From Augochlora pura (Eukaryota; Arthropoda; Insecta; Hymenoptera; Halictidae): a stretch of DNA of 64,000 bases. The notes below the pieces were generated by a model. The model was not told where the DNA came from. It saw only the letters and a program-made list of their open reading frames with translations, and did no database searches. Below, one piece after another: positions 11,361 through 22,801 of this stretch (positions within the stretch are counted from its first letter, which is position 1; every line of letters begins with the position of its first letter). The translations under genes were made by a program, and so were the position numbers. The DNA is taken from positions 12,028,001 to 12,092,000 of the forward strand of contig NC_135782.1 in NCBI RefSeq assembly GCF_028453695.1. Direction: 5' to 3'.

Positions 11361-11365
11361 GCCGA

Positions 11366-11799
11366 AAAGTTACGATGTCGCCGATGCGAACTGGTACCAG
11401 ACTGTTGCAGGAAAGCGTGAGGGCGGAGAACCTAACGGCTAGCCTGTCGAAACACACAAAAATTTATGGAAAATGCGAATTCATCGCCGCCTTGTATTAT
11501 TGTATATAAGCAATTGTGCATGAACCTTTATTGTCTGTCGGTTACTGCAACGTATATGCACAAACAGTAGGCGCTTGGCAACTATTGGTTGACGCACACA
11601 GGTTGCGTGACGCTTACATCTAAGCGGAATTCAACAAAGTAGTAACATCAGCTCTGTGTAAATATCTTGGAAAATAAATCAGATTTTTATTAGTGCAAGA
11701 AAAAAAAAGTTGCTTAAAATAACTTCATTTCTAACATATCTCAAGGCTGTACTGATGGTTCCGCGTGACCAACTTCGATAAGATCACCAGGCAAGAAGA
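11366..11799 (+). other. Possible LTR fragment or transcribed repeat
   Basis: The stretch is less AT-rich than its flanks, with a TATATAAG tract near 11502 and AATAAA near 11675 followed by an A-run at 11700. That layout is seen in LTRs and in transcribed retroposons. No terminal repeats or target duplication were found. Confidence 0.25.
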
Positions 11800-13170
11800 T
11801 AACAAGGCAGAAAGAAAATGTTTAAAGAGGGTAAACAAGAAAAGGAATGATTGTCATTGTCACGTTGCGAAGAAGAATATATAGTGCAAGATATTATACT
11901 GAACATGTAGCCAATGAATTATGAAAATTGACGTCAAAAGACGAAATAGTTACAACACATTATTGTTTGATAAAGCTGTGGGAAAAATAATGGAGATACA
12001 TAGCAGGAAGAATATTTAGTTACTAATTTGTATGTATTGATATCATCCATAATTAATAATTATATAAATAAAATCTTACGCACAAAGTTAATTGAGTATG
12101 AAATTCTTCACCTTCAACAAATAATTGTCTTTTCTACCATTTTGTTTCTTTTCTCCGTTTCTTTCGATCATTTGAAGCTGTTGCGAAATCCACAGCTCCT
12201 GCTATGGTTTATAAAGACACGATGCTCGTATTGTTTCAGTAAAATTAGTGTCGTCTCAGTCGCGTACAAATATTGATGATAGAACACGCGATGCGGTATG
12301 GCAACTTTTTGTGCGATAGTATCCTGTTATAGGTCGCATAATGTTGCTGTAGTCATTAACAGAAGATAAGAAAATATGTTGGATGAAAGATGCGATGGAA
12401 AGTTATATGCGAAGACCTAAGCCCAGATGCAGCATCCAATGCGAGAAAAAGTATCGCGGTATTGTTTCGCCGTATGAACGCTTCCATCGAATTACGTGTG
12501 CAAGCGGTGTTCATTATGCTAGCACCTTCGTATGGAATGGACCTTAGGGCACACTATACAGTGCTTCCCGAAATTTGGTAAAAATTGATTGGTTGCTATC
12601 GATACTCGAGGACGTTTTCAAGCGGTTCCTGAAAAATCCCCGCGTATGAAGCTTCGCGTCATTTATCCAAAATCTATCAAAATCTAAATTCGAATTGAAA
12701 AAGAGCCTGACATCCGACAATGATTGGCATACATAAGAAACATGTATGCAGAAGATGAAGTAAAAGAGAAAAAATGTGAGGGTGCTTCGGCTGATTCCAT
12801 ACTACTGAAAATTAAATCTAATCGAGACGATTTGGGCGAAGTGAAAAATTAGCCGCTCATAATGCAACCTCGAAAGTTTCAGATGTAAAAAATAAGCTTT
12901 TCGAGTCTCTCGAAGAGGCTACGCTTGAAAATTGGACGTAATGTGTGGGATCGCAACATTGACTCATTAACAAAACCATTCGTTCTTAATTTAAATTTTG
13001 CTAATTCAAGCATTGAACAGTTTTCCATATTACCATTTCTATTTTTACTTGTTCCCTTATTTACATTATTGTGTAATAATATTAATATTTCATTAACAGT
13101 ATCCAATTACTATTCAGCATAAGTAATGTTTATCCGATAGAAAATTACTTTCTCTCTTACAATGCTTGTA

Positions 13171-13930
13171 TACTACGAGGCGTGATAAAAAAATAAGGTG
13201 ACTTTTCATTTTTATAAAAAATATTGATTTATTCATCCAAAATTATGTTATCCCCTTCAAAATAATCCCCCTGTGATACAATGCACTTGTGTCAGCGCTT
13301 TTTCCAGTCGTCAAAACACTTCTGAAACGCACTTTTGTGTATTTCCTTGAGCTTCTCCAGCGATGCAGCCTTAATCTCCTCAAGCGTCGCAAATCGTCGT
13401 CTTTTCATGGGTCTTTACAATTTTTGAGAAGAGGAAAAAGTCGCAAGGAGGCAAGTCTGGTGAATACGGTGGTTGAGGCGTGATGGTTGTTTGGCCAAAA
13501 ACCTAGTCACTGGGAACTACGTGTGCGCAGGTGCATTACCGTGGTGCAAAACCCATGAATTTTCTTTCCACACTTCCGGCCGTTTTTTTCTGATTGATTC
13601 ACGCAAACGCCGCATAACCTCAAGGTAATACTCCTTGTTTACCGTACGACCTTGTGGTAGGAATACTCGATGCACAACGCCATGGTAATCAAAGAAAACT
13701 GTAAGCAAAACCTTCACATTCGAACAAACTTGACGTGCCTTTTTCGGTCTTGGCTCTCCTGGGCTCTTCCATTGGGATGATTGGGCTTTGGTTTCAACGT
13801 CATGACCATATACCCATGATTCGTCACTAGTTGTAACCCTTTTGAGCAGATCAGGATCACCACTGACGTCGTTCAACATGTTTTGGCCGATGTTCATACG
13901 ATGTTGCCTCCGATCAAAATTAAGCATGCT
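13171..13930 (-). pseudogene. 5'-truncated mariner transposon with dead transposase
   Basis: The minus frame 13927-13517 carries the catalytic half of a mariner transposase. It has the T-S-D-E-S-W motif (first catalytic Asp), the W-K-S-P-G-E-P-R-P-K-K-A tract, F-F-D-Y-H-G-V-V-H and H-H-G-N-A-P-A-H-T. The last normally reads H-H-D-N-A-P, so the second catalytic Asp is replaced by Gly. A stop follows at once. Further tracts in shifted frames (Y-S-P-D-L near 13460, then E-E-I-K-A-A-S-L, then G-D-Y-F-E-G-D near 13250) mark the C-terminus. The terminal sequence ACGAGGCGTGATAAAAAAAT lies at 13174 next to a TA. The N-terminal DNA-binding domain and the other end are missing. It is inserted about 135 bp upstream of the lectin B TATA box. 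Confidence 0.88.
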
Positions 13931-14065
13931 ATATACTCGTATACTATATATTTTCCGCCATCTCTCGGAAAACGCATTGTAGTAAAATATTATCTAATTG
14001 CATTCGGGATTTCGTGGAGTAATAAATTAACCTCTTCTTACGTATTATCAGTTTGACGGCAAAAG

Positions 14066-14108
14066 TATAAAAGAGTCTCTTTCAAGCAACTAACATCAAC
14101 GGTTCAGT
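14066..14108 (+). promoter_or_regulatory. Core promoter of lectin gene B (TATA box and TCAGT initiator)
   Basis: TATAAAAG at 14066-14073 and TCAGT at 14104-14108 match the positions in copy A. The box here is closer to consensus. The mariner fragment ends about 135 bp upstream and may have displaced or supplied proximal control sequence. Confidence 0.6.
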
Positions 14109-14204
14109 CCAACGTCTCGTACCGTGATTGACTCAGTTTCGCTGTATCGAATTTATTGGAACACTAATCACCGAGGAACGAACTCGTTACATAACACTGA
14201 CGAA

Positions 14205-14921
14205 ATGCAGAAGCTTCCGCTGTCGTTCTTGGCACTTTCCATTCTCGCAGTTTTCGTTGCGGAGTTCCCGCGCGGTGATGCTGCCGATGATGTCCTTACA
14301 GTTGATTTAGGATCGAGCAAGAACGAGAGCACGGAAATCGAAGGTGAATATTATACTTATTTCGAGAATTAGTATGGTAATGAATCTGTTGCCATGATTG
14401 TAATTACTGTACAACATAGTAAGAACACACAATTTTTAATAGCCGAGGGGCCAGGAAATTCGTTGCTCAAAAAAAGCAGTGGCGTATCATCTCTGAGGCT
14501 ATACAAGCGCTTAAGGACGTGGAGCGATGCTCAAAGCACTTGTTACACTGATGGAGGTATGACAAGATTGCGGCGTGTTTGTAAGAAAGGAAAAAAAATA
14601 AAGGATATACATTTTGTAGGTCAGCTGGTGGTGATAGACTCCGCACAAAAACTAGCCATCGTGAGAAGTTGGTTAACTACAGAGTCGTTGAATGCTATCT
14701 GGGTAGGCTTTCACGACCTGTTCCAAGAAGGATCGTGGAGGACAGTGACTGGCCAGCCCGTCAATGAATTAGATTATGATCCATGGGCTAATGGCCAACC
14801 CAACTATCAATACAATACAGAAAACTGTGGGGTCGTCTGGCGATATCAACTAACAGATGGAGTAGACGACACTTGGTGCAATGGAAAATATGCGTTCGTT
14901 TGTGAAGACAGACAGTGTTGA
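14205..14921 (+). CDS. Secreted C-type lectin, paralogue B (QPN type), three exons
   Basis: Predicted 184-residue secreted lectin, collinear with paralogue A. Exons are 14205-14343, 14443-14556 and 14620-14921, with introns of 99 and 63 bp at identical positions and phases. Residues 1-20 form the signal peptide. The CRD covers about 67-181: Cys80, WVGF at 112-115, QPN at 144-146, Cys154, D-D-T-W-C at 167-171 and VCE around Cys179, again with a final Cys184. QPN is intermediate between the galactose motif QPD and the mannose motif EPN. The D-D-T-W segment retains acidic residues near the WND position that copy A has lost, so calcium-site chemistry probably differs between the two. By hand count the signal-peptide exon differs at 6 of 46 residues, the second at 10 of 37, and residues 146-176 at 21 of 31. 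It is intact, so probably functional. Ligand and tissue are unknown. Confidence 0.88.
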
Positions 14922-15027
14922 ACTTCAAATCGCCTTGCTGCTCGGAGGTGTTTTTAATACACGATGATTATACTTTGTCCGATCTTTTATGTAGTAAAAT
15001 TATTAAGATTCGTTAAGATTTGTTTTG

Positions 15028-15033
15028 AATAAA
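15028..15033 (+). terminator. Polyadenylation signal of lectin gene B
   Basis: AATAAA about 105 bp after the stop codon, in the same context (followed by GAGTTTYGATTTCACGA) as the signal of copy A. Confidence 0.6.
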
Positions 15034-15159
15034 CGAGTTTCGATTTCACGATAACTGTAGTTCTGATAAAGCTTATTATGTACATCCGTTCGAGAAAATG
15101 GCGTGTACTTCTGGCCCTTGCAGGCAGAAAAAACAACCAAAAATCTATTGGAATTTTAC

Positions 15160-15370
15160 AAATTGCTTTAGATACGTTTGCAAATTAAGATAACGAATTA
15201 TATTTACAAGTGTCTCATACGTAATAGTCTATCCTCTTACAGTGAATTCAGTCATATGAGTTGAAAAAAAGATACATACTATGAACAAATCATAAAATCG
15301 TGTAAAAGAAAGATATAGAACGACATCGATTATAAATAAAGAATAATTTTTTAAATGTTAAAGTTTTTGA
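15160..15370. repeat. Dispersed AT-rich repeat, copy 1
   Basis: The tract around 15285 (ATCATAAAATCGTGTAAAA, continuing through ATAAATAAAGAATAATTTTT) matches 19910-19990 at roughly 80%. The preceding part at 15170-15260 resembles 19380-19490 more weakly. No coding capacity or terminal repeats are visible, and the family is not one I recognise. Confidence 0.55.
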
Positions 15371-16049
15371 AAGTTTCTTTACTAGATAATGTCTTTAAAA
15401 AGTACAGCATAAGTTCTCGTCGTAATTGGTGAGAATAAAAAAGAATGTGTCATAGCGATGTTTTTTTAATTTTTGTAACTGAAATTATAACAGAAATCGT
15501 AATCTTGTGTCTCATAGATGTTAAATGAAATTAAATATAATGAAATCGATAGTTTTTCACGACTTTCGATTCAAAACTTTTAAGAATCTCGGTATTTTGA
15601 CATCTTCCAATGGCTGTACTTTGTTTCTACGTTAACCTATTTTCAGTCTGAATACAGATGATCGAGATCTAAAAGTTGTCGTCATGGACTCAGATAAAAA
15701 AAAACATGAAGAGTGTTTATTTATTTTCTTTTGCTATTTAAACCTGTTGTAATTTTTTCAAAGATTATCAACCCAATTGGTTCGATTTTACTCTTTTGCA
15801 TATTATTTCCATTTTATTTAACTTAGAGCATTTTATCCATATGAAATTGAATTTCGCAACTCGTGCAACAGTTACGCTTTCAACAGTTTTTTTAAAATAT
15901 AAACAAAGTTAATTAATAAAATCATTTTGAATCATTGCATAACAATTTTTAATTTCGCTCTGGTATCGTCACTCGAGTTGAAAGAGTTAAAAAGTTAATC
16001 ATATAAATAAATAATTGATGCGTTAGCTTGTGTCATTAAGTTAATGGTT
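15371..16049. other. AT-rich stretch with a dispersed-repeat motif
   Basis: Non-coding. At 15661-15720 it carries GAGATCTAAAA then ACTCAGATAAAAA, a motif pair also found at 11131-11200, 36434-36490 and 48460-48520. Confidence 0.4.
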
Positions 16050-16500
16050 CCAAGCATAAGAAAATCGCATTAAGTTTTATCAAATAAAATGTGTCCTCGA
16101 CTTACGGTTTCCATCTCGACGAGAACAGCCCCCCCTCGTATCCGTGACGACAGACTTGGCCCGAATAATATTTCTCTTTTCGCATTAGAATCCCCACCGA
16201 AGTGATCCATCTTCTTTCGTAATAACCAGTGTTTCTCATGCGCGCACGCTGAAATGCTCTTGATCTTCAAAGCTGGGGACAACCCTTTACGGCGTAAAGT
16301 TTACGCGCAGACGGAGTAAGTGGATGAGGCTGCAATATTCAAATGCAGTTGATGTGGATTTTCGCGTCTGCGGTGAATGCGCCAGCTTTAAGCATCCGGG
16401 ATCTGCGTGGAAAATCTGGCCGTTCTGTGGTGATATCAAGGCCTAACTAGTTTTACGAAGATCCTTCCTTACGGTCGCACGACTTACAATATTCTCACGA
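16050..16500. other. Complex, relatively GC-rich island, possible regulatory sequence
   Basis: This island is richer in G+C than its flanks, non-repetitive and without a convincing reading frame (the longest, about 70 codons on the minus strand, has no recognised feature). It could be an enhancer, a promoter of an unseen transcript or a unique relic. Confidence 0.25.
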
Positions 16501-18179
16501 AAGACAACGGTACAAACACTACTGCACTGGCAGCACCCGTAGTGTTTCAGAATTTCGAACTTCTCGATGGGAATACAAAATTGTCGATTGTATGAGTTCA
16601 AAGGATATGATAAATAATGTTGCTCAAATACAGCACCAATTTATTAAAGATGCAATTACATATATTAACACTTTGTCGTCCGCACATCTCTTTACAAATT
16701 TCTTCGTTGGTCGCCGACCGTTCTCAAAGTTATCGGGAGATTATAAATTGTCAAGTTTAACTAATCTCATTCGTTAGTTCTCATGAGTTTTCAATCTTGT
16801 CTCCTTATTTTCATGAAATTTCGGATATGTAAGTAAATCTAAGATTGTAACAACTTGTGCTATGGTAAATATACACATGAAATCATTGGTAAAATATACA
16901 GCATCGGAATCCTAAAAATTACAAAATTTAACAATCCCTGCTATAGTGTCTAATAACTGAAAGTAGCGAAATCAAACGGCAATTCACCTCTCAATAAAAA
17001 AATAGAAGATTGTGTTAATTTGGATACGTTTTACTAGAATTGTTTTGCCAAAATATATTCGATGTACTCGTTTGGGAAAGAATAAAAAAACTTTGCAAAG
17101 AATTAATTATTATTAATGAAAGCTCTCCTGTAGATGTAAAAGAGTCCGTTAAAACGGGTGGTATGCATGTTATTGTCATTTTACGACAGGAGATAATTTG
17201 GAGTACGGGTAGTGCGGGCCGTAATAGTGACGTCAACGACTCGTTTTCCTGAAATGAGCTGTACTGCGTACAAACACGACGCACAGTAGCCTAAAACGTG
17301 ATTCTCGCTGAGAAAAATAATTTTCGTCGTTGTATTTTCTTTTACATGAATATACTGGTCCAGTTATTAGTCTGTACACCCCATGTAAGCTTGAAATTGC
17401 GCGTCTAATTAAAATGTGTCGTATACAAAAGTTGTCAAGTTTTAAGAATAGAAGAATGATGACGTATTCTTCTGTTTTGTAAATAACGTAGTTTTCGAAA
17501 ATTTAAGGCTAACTTAATTTTTGTGAATGAAAAAGTATATTTTGCCTATCGTAGATCAGAATAATATCAAATTTCAAGTAGAATAGTATAAACTTATGCT
17601 GAGCCTAAATACAATGGTTATGAAAAGTTTGAAATAAGTTGATCGGAGGATGAAAGCCGCGTAATATTGTCAAAGAGATTGTTCACTGCCTAAAATCTCA
17701 TTAACTGTTACCTTTAGGGTAAACATAGGTCTATACTTTCTTCTTAGAATTTAATAACATTTCGATCTGCTGTGAGAAAAATCTATTTTTTCATTAAAAA
17801 AATGGACGTTCACCTTCAATTTTCGGAAACTACGTGTCTACAATAAATATACTGTAAAAATGCTATATATTGTAGAAATATTTTCTAATTTCGCTTACGC
17901 AGTCATATCCCTTGCTGCATGTATTACATTATATCGAATGCTATAGTTTAACATATATACTTCATTCGTTGAATGTCAAAAGCGTAAGCGTTCGAATACT
18001 TTCGCGTATGAGTATATATACAAAAATATTTTTTCAGAATTCTGAAATTATAAAACACACTTGCACTCAGATTTCACTACGTAAAATTCCTTAGTCAATT
18101 TATCATAATTTTTTAGTTTTTCTATAACATTTTTAAATCACTAAATCACGTTCAACCCAACTGTTTGGAAATCTTTCGT
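16501..18179. other. Gene-free AT-rich stretch
   Basis: Only short chance reading frames; no inverted repeat or known element seen. Confidence 0.45.
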
Positions 18180-18560
18180 ACACTTCATTTCTCGCAATTA
18201 ACGAAAATAAACTGCTGGACATTTATCATGCTGGTACCACATTGTTTGTCGTGTGCATAACAGCGGGTATTCCAGTAAAGAGCCCAATGTATTTCTAATA
18301 AAAGTACCGTAAATATTGTCAAGGGGATTTCTATCGATAAAGTGGAGATCAATATATCGCCCATTGTACTACTCCACACGTTAACGGATCATTGTTTTTG
18401 GTATGTGACACGTTGCAGCCAATATGCATTTACTGGCAATCGGTAGAGCATTTTATACAAATTAACGAGCCGGTGATTAGTAAACGTTGTTGCATCGGTT
18501 GGATGAATATGCATGTATACGGAATGAAAAAGTAGGCTACTTGTATTTGACGTTCAGCCT
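18180..18560. other. Complex non-repetitive island, possible regulatory sequence
   Basis: Unusually complex sequence for its surroundings, containing octamer/homeodomain-like words such as AATATGCATTTA and ATGAATATGCATG. It has no coding frame and no match to the repeats in the window. A developmental enhancer is one possibility, inferred only from sequence texture. Confidence 0.2.
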
Positions 18561-21500
18561 ATTGATCGGAAATTGTACTCGATTCGAGTAATAACTACCG
18601 AGCTTTGATGACTGGAATAGCTATTAACCCTATGCCGTACCATTTACTTTACAATTATAATGCTTCGAACATTTTTAAGAAAATTAATATTTATTTTGTG
18701 CCTATATTCACATGAATACTTAAATATTAATGACAAAAAAATAACGTTTTCTATAAGACATATAGAAATATATAAATAACAACCATAAGTATCAAGTTTC
18801 AATCGTCAGAAAACGTGTCCCGCATACAATATGTTAATAACGACTTAGAGTATGTTTAACCCCTTGCACTACGATTCCTTCCACACAGCGTTGAAGAGCA
18901 CTTATTCGTTCTTATTATTTTCCCTAATAAGTCCAAAGAATTTTTGTTTCTTCTATTGTATCTATTTGCTTTCGTTTCTAAACTTTGATAACAGAAGAAT
19001 TCAATTTTATTTCGAGGTAGAAGAAATTAACAATATTCATGTCCTGTAGATCTTGCATGAAATTTTTGTCAGGGGTCTGACTCATTATTATAATGCAAAA
19101 AGATTAAAAAATCTAAAAGGACTTCGACAAAATGAATTACTCTTCACACTCGTCGGTGTTTTACTGTCGAAAATGATGCAGTTACTTATTATCTGTATTT
19201 GGAAATACCGCTGTCAAATCACAATATGAACGCTCATCATGATTTGGGTCTTCACAAGTGAGACCTATTCTTATAGAGATTAACATGCAGTGGCTAACGA
19301 CTAATGTTCATTGTTACGTTTATTATTAATTTTATACCTCTATTGTTTAACAGCATGTTCCCAATTTTACAAATTTCTTCAGACGCATTAACAAATTCAG
19401 ATAACAAATTATTTTTACGCGAGTCTTACATACGACTAATCCTACAAAGTAAATTCGGTTTTGCAAGTTGCAACAAAAATAATACATACATGTGACCTTC
19501 CTATTGCACGATAAATAGTTTCCTAAAAAGTGTTGTGTTATTATGAAACCGTGTTATATGATATCCGCAGCCAGTATAAAAAGGAGGGATAATTCTTAGT
19601 ATAGAATTATGTTTTAATAAGTAAAGAGATAGACAATTTTGCAGCTCCCTTTTGAATTTTCATCTACTTTCCGGCCATTATTTGATAGTAATTTAGTTTT
19701 TAGATATGTTAAACAAGAATCACGTTATCTAGTGCTGTAGAAGTGCAGTATTGTACAAAGGTTTTCGTAATTTTCTTATCCTGTTAGAGGGAAACAGGGT
19801 TATGGGTTGCAGTGCTATACGAGAGTTCCTGCAGTTTATTCTATCGCGTTAAAGTAGAACCGAGTTATAGGATGACGTGTTGTGGGCAGGCTACCTGTAC
19901 TATAAACAGATCATAAAATCGTGTAAAATGGAGATATAAAACAATATCCATCATAAATAAATAATTGTTTTTAAAATGACAAACTCTTGAAATATATTGT
20001 TGGGTAAAAAAGAAATTATTTTTATTTCAGCCTAATTTTACAAGACGTTCGAATACTTATATAACTTGAAAATTCAATGTTTTTCAATATTTTTTAATTA
20101 TGTAAGCAACATTTTATACCAAATCAAATGTTTTTGTACTTATTTTGTACTTAAGTCAAAGTTATACTAGCGTTCGAATAATGTTGTAACGAATACGTAA
20201 AAAGTCTATCGACCTTAATTTCTTTATGTTACATTTCAAATAGTGTTTTACATTTTATTTATCTTCCAATTGGCTGGGAAGTGATGTAGTTTTGCAAAAT
20301 ATTTTAGGAAATCGGTCGTTTATGTAGTTATTATAAATTCCTTGGCTTTCTCCCACATATAATTGTTAATATAACTCCCAGTCGGAAAACCAAGATAGAA
20401 CAATAGCCTAAATATCCAACCGGGCGAACATCGCCAATTCTGACCCGTGGGATTGTTACTCGATTGGAAGGGAATACGCGCAATTGACAGAGACAAATGG
20501 GAAGAGAAGAAGAAAGAGATTCACGCACGCCTACTAATCACCCAATTAACAAATTATAGACTTCAATATACCACACTTGTGACCTAATTCATTGATAATA
20601 GCGGTGCAGTGTAAAAAATTTCAAAGTAGATCCACCTATGGTCTTCGCTTAGAGTACTAAGGTGCGACGCTCATGAACATAAAAACGCGAAATGTGTGTC
20701 GTAGATCCGTGAGGTGTTCTGGGTTAGTTTGTCACGTTTACTGAAAGCTAACACTTTACCAACGGGTCATTCACCAACAGTAAACATTTCTGTTATTATA
20801 GATTAATTAAATCTACTAACATGTTTATATTTTCATAATATTGGCATTAAGCAATGCCTCATATAATTTTTTTTCGATTTTATTTATTTTATTAATCGCG
20901 AAAAATGTACTATTTAAACAATTATATAATAATACTGCAGCTTTCACGATCGGCGAAAAGTCTATTTATAGATTACCGGTATGTAGTCTTCTCGATCGTA
21001 ATTAATTTTATATTTGCCGACTAAGACATATTAAATCTTTTTCTATTATTTTGTTTATTTTTTAATAAAAAAATGTCACTCGATAATTATATAATTTTTG
21101 CTTCACCACCACCATCATTATGTATAGTGTTTAATTTCTGGCATAGGACTTCGTCTCAATGTTGAACATTCGAATCAATGTAGTTTTATTAAATTAATTT
21201 CTATTCTTATTCCATTAGTAATAATAATACACTATAATAATAATAATCCATCCATAAATCATTTAAGGAAAGGCGTTCAGATAAAAATCAACTACCAATA
21301 ATTTTCCAGATATTTTCAGTAATGTGTAAATTACTTTACCAGCTAATTTGTTTAGAATAAAAAACTTCTTTTTCTGAAAAATTATCACATTGAAAATCGG
21401 AATTCAATTCTTTTCAACATCATTTACATAAACTGCAGTAAAAATGTTAGCTCGAAAACTATTAATATTTGATGTTAGTGATAATTATTGGCACTATGGC

Positions 21501-22004
21501 CGACTGTGCATCCACCGGAGTTGTGTACAATTTTATTTAGGCTAATGGATAAGAGTTAAAAAGTAATAAATACAATAATGAATCAATATTCAAACGGATA
21601 AAAATTTATCTGAACACATTTTTCGAAAATATGTTTTGAATAAGAATTTGTACGAAATGTATAACAGATGAAAAAAATTAATCAGGTCATAGTAATCATA
21701 ATTTATTTTTTATGTAAAATATGTAAAACATATGTAATATGAAAAATATGTACTTACTTAAATATTCGTAGTTTATACTGTGATTCGCATGCTATTGAAA
21801 GTGTTGATAGGAATAGATTTTTTACCTTGTATACATATATTATTATTGTTGTATAATAATTTTGTTCTGTTATAAAAAATGGTTTAAATGTTTGATGCTA
21901 GAGGAAGAGTAGGAGAAAGATCGAGAGAGAGAGGAGATTATGATTGGAAAAGTATGATTGAAAAACAGCGAGACCAAAGTTTAAAGTTTTTTCTTGTTAT
22001 ATTA
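18561..22004. other. Gene-free AT-rich stretch with dispersed repeats
   Basis: No convincing gene. It holds the second copy of the 15.2-kb repeat in two pieces (19365-19490 and 19905-19990). Near 18857 an isolated TTAACCCCTTGCACTACG resembles a piggyBac-type MITE end, but no partner end was found. Confidence 0.45.
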
Positions 22005-22318
22005 CAGTAGCAAAATATACAGTCCCTAAAAAATATCTAAAAATTCCTTGGTTCCTGAGATCATTTGAAGTAACTTTTTTCCTTCGCAAGAATTTTCTCC
22101 GAGACCTCGCCAACGAGTTATTAACGAAAAACACTGACCAATGAGGAGCGACCAAGGCTGGTGTTAAGCGGCTAAGCTAATCGACGGAACTGAGCATGGT
22201 GTGCTCGTTGGCTCAGCCAAACAGAACGACAGATTAAATTTGCACTAAGAAAACAGTTGCTTCAAATGATCTCAAGAACCCCTCGTTTCCCCATTGCGTG
22301 TTACTTTTCGAACACCAT
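22005..22318. mobile_element. MITE, same family as 8634-8925
   Basis: Subterminal inverted repeats match: GAGATCATTTGAAGTAACTT at 22058 against the reverse complement of 22255-22280. The core includes GACCTCGCCAACGAGTTATTAACG and AACACTGACCAATGAGGAGC. The copy is diverged, and its outer ends (CAGTCCCT and GAACACCATTA) have drifted from CAGGGTGT. Confidence 0.7.
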
Positions 22319-22801
22319 TATATCTTGTTGTTTTTCTTATTGTTTAAGTAACAGTTATAATAAAGAACATACAAAACATAGAAACGTGTTTATTTCATCA
22401 ATAAAATTCAACAGTTAGAAGTTAGTGTTTACCAAGGTATGAAGGTTTTTCCAACGTGATTTGAAGATTATCGGAGAACGACTATAAGGAGATATTCGCA
22501 AATAATAATGGAACTACGAAAGTAGTACTAACAGCGAAAGAACTTCAAAGTCAGATTAATGCAGAATTTTGTTGTCGAGTTCTAATGGCATAATTACAAA
22601 ATTGCTGAAACATTATTTGTCCATGCAATATGCATATGTGGTCGTAAGACTCATTGATATTTTTGGTTCACTAGTACAATCAGAAAAGGCTGCGACCAAT
22701 TGTGGCAGTAAGCTTATTAATCAATAAAGCTATTTAACTAATTTTCTACCCCTTAATCAAAGTAACAGGATAGGTGAACAGTAGTATGTACTTGAAAATG
22801 T
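22319..22801. other. Gene-free AT-rich stretch
   Basis: Nothing recognisable. Confidence 0.4.

Larger units (their letters stand above)
11800..15130 (+). repeat. Segmental duplication, copy B (carries lectin gene B)
   Basis: Direct-orientation counterpart of 1090-4035. It contains the same upstream blocks, core promoter, lectin exons and introns and 3' end, plus a mariner fragment absent from copy A. The closest matches are the promoter, introns and 5' coding half; the upstream region is more diverged. The left boundary is approximate. Confidence 0.85.
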
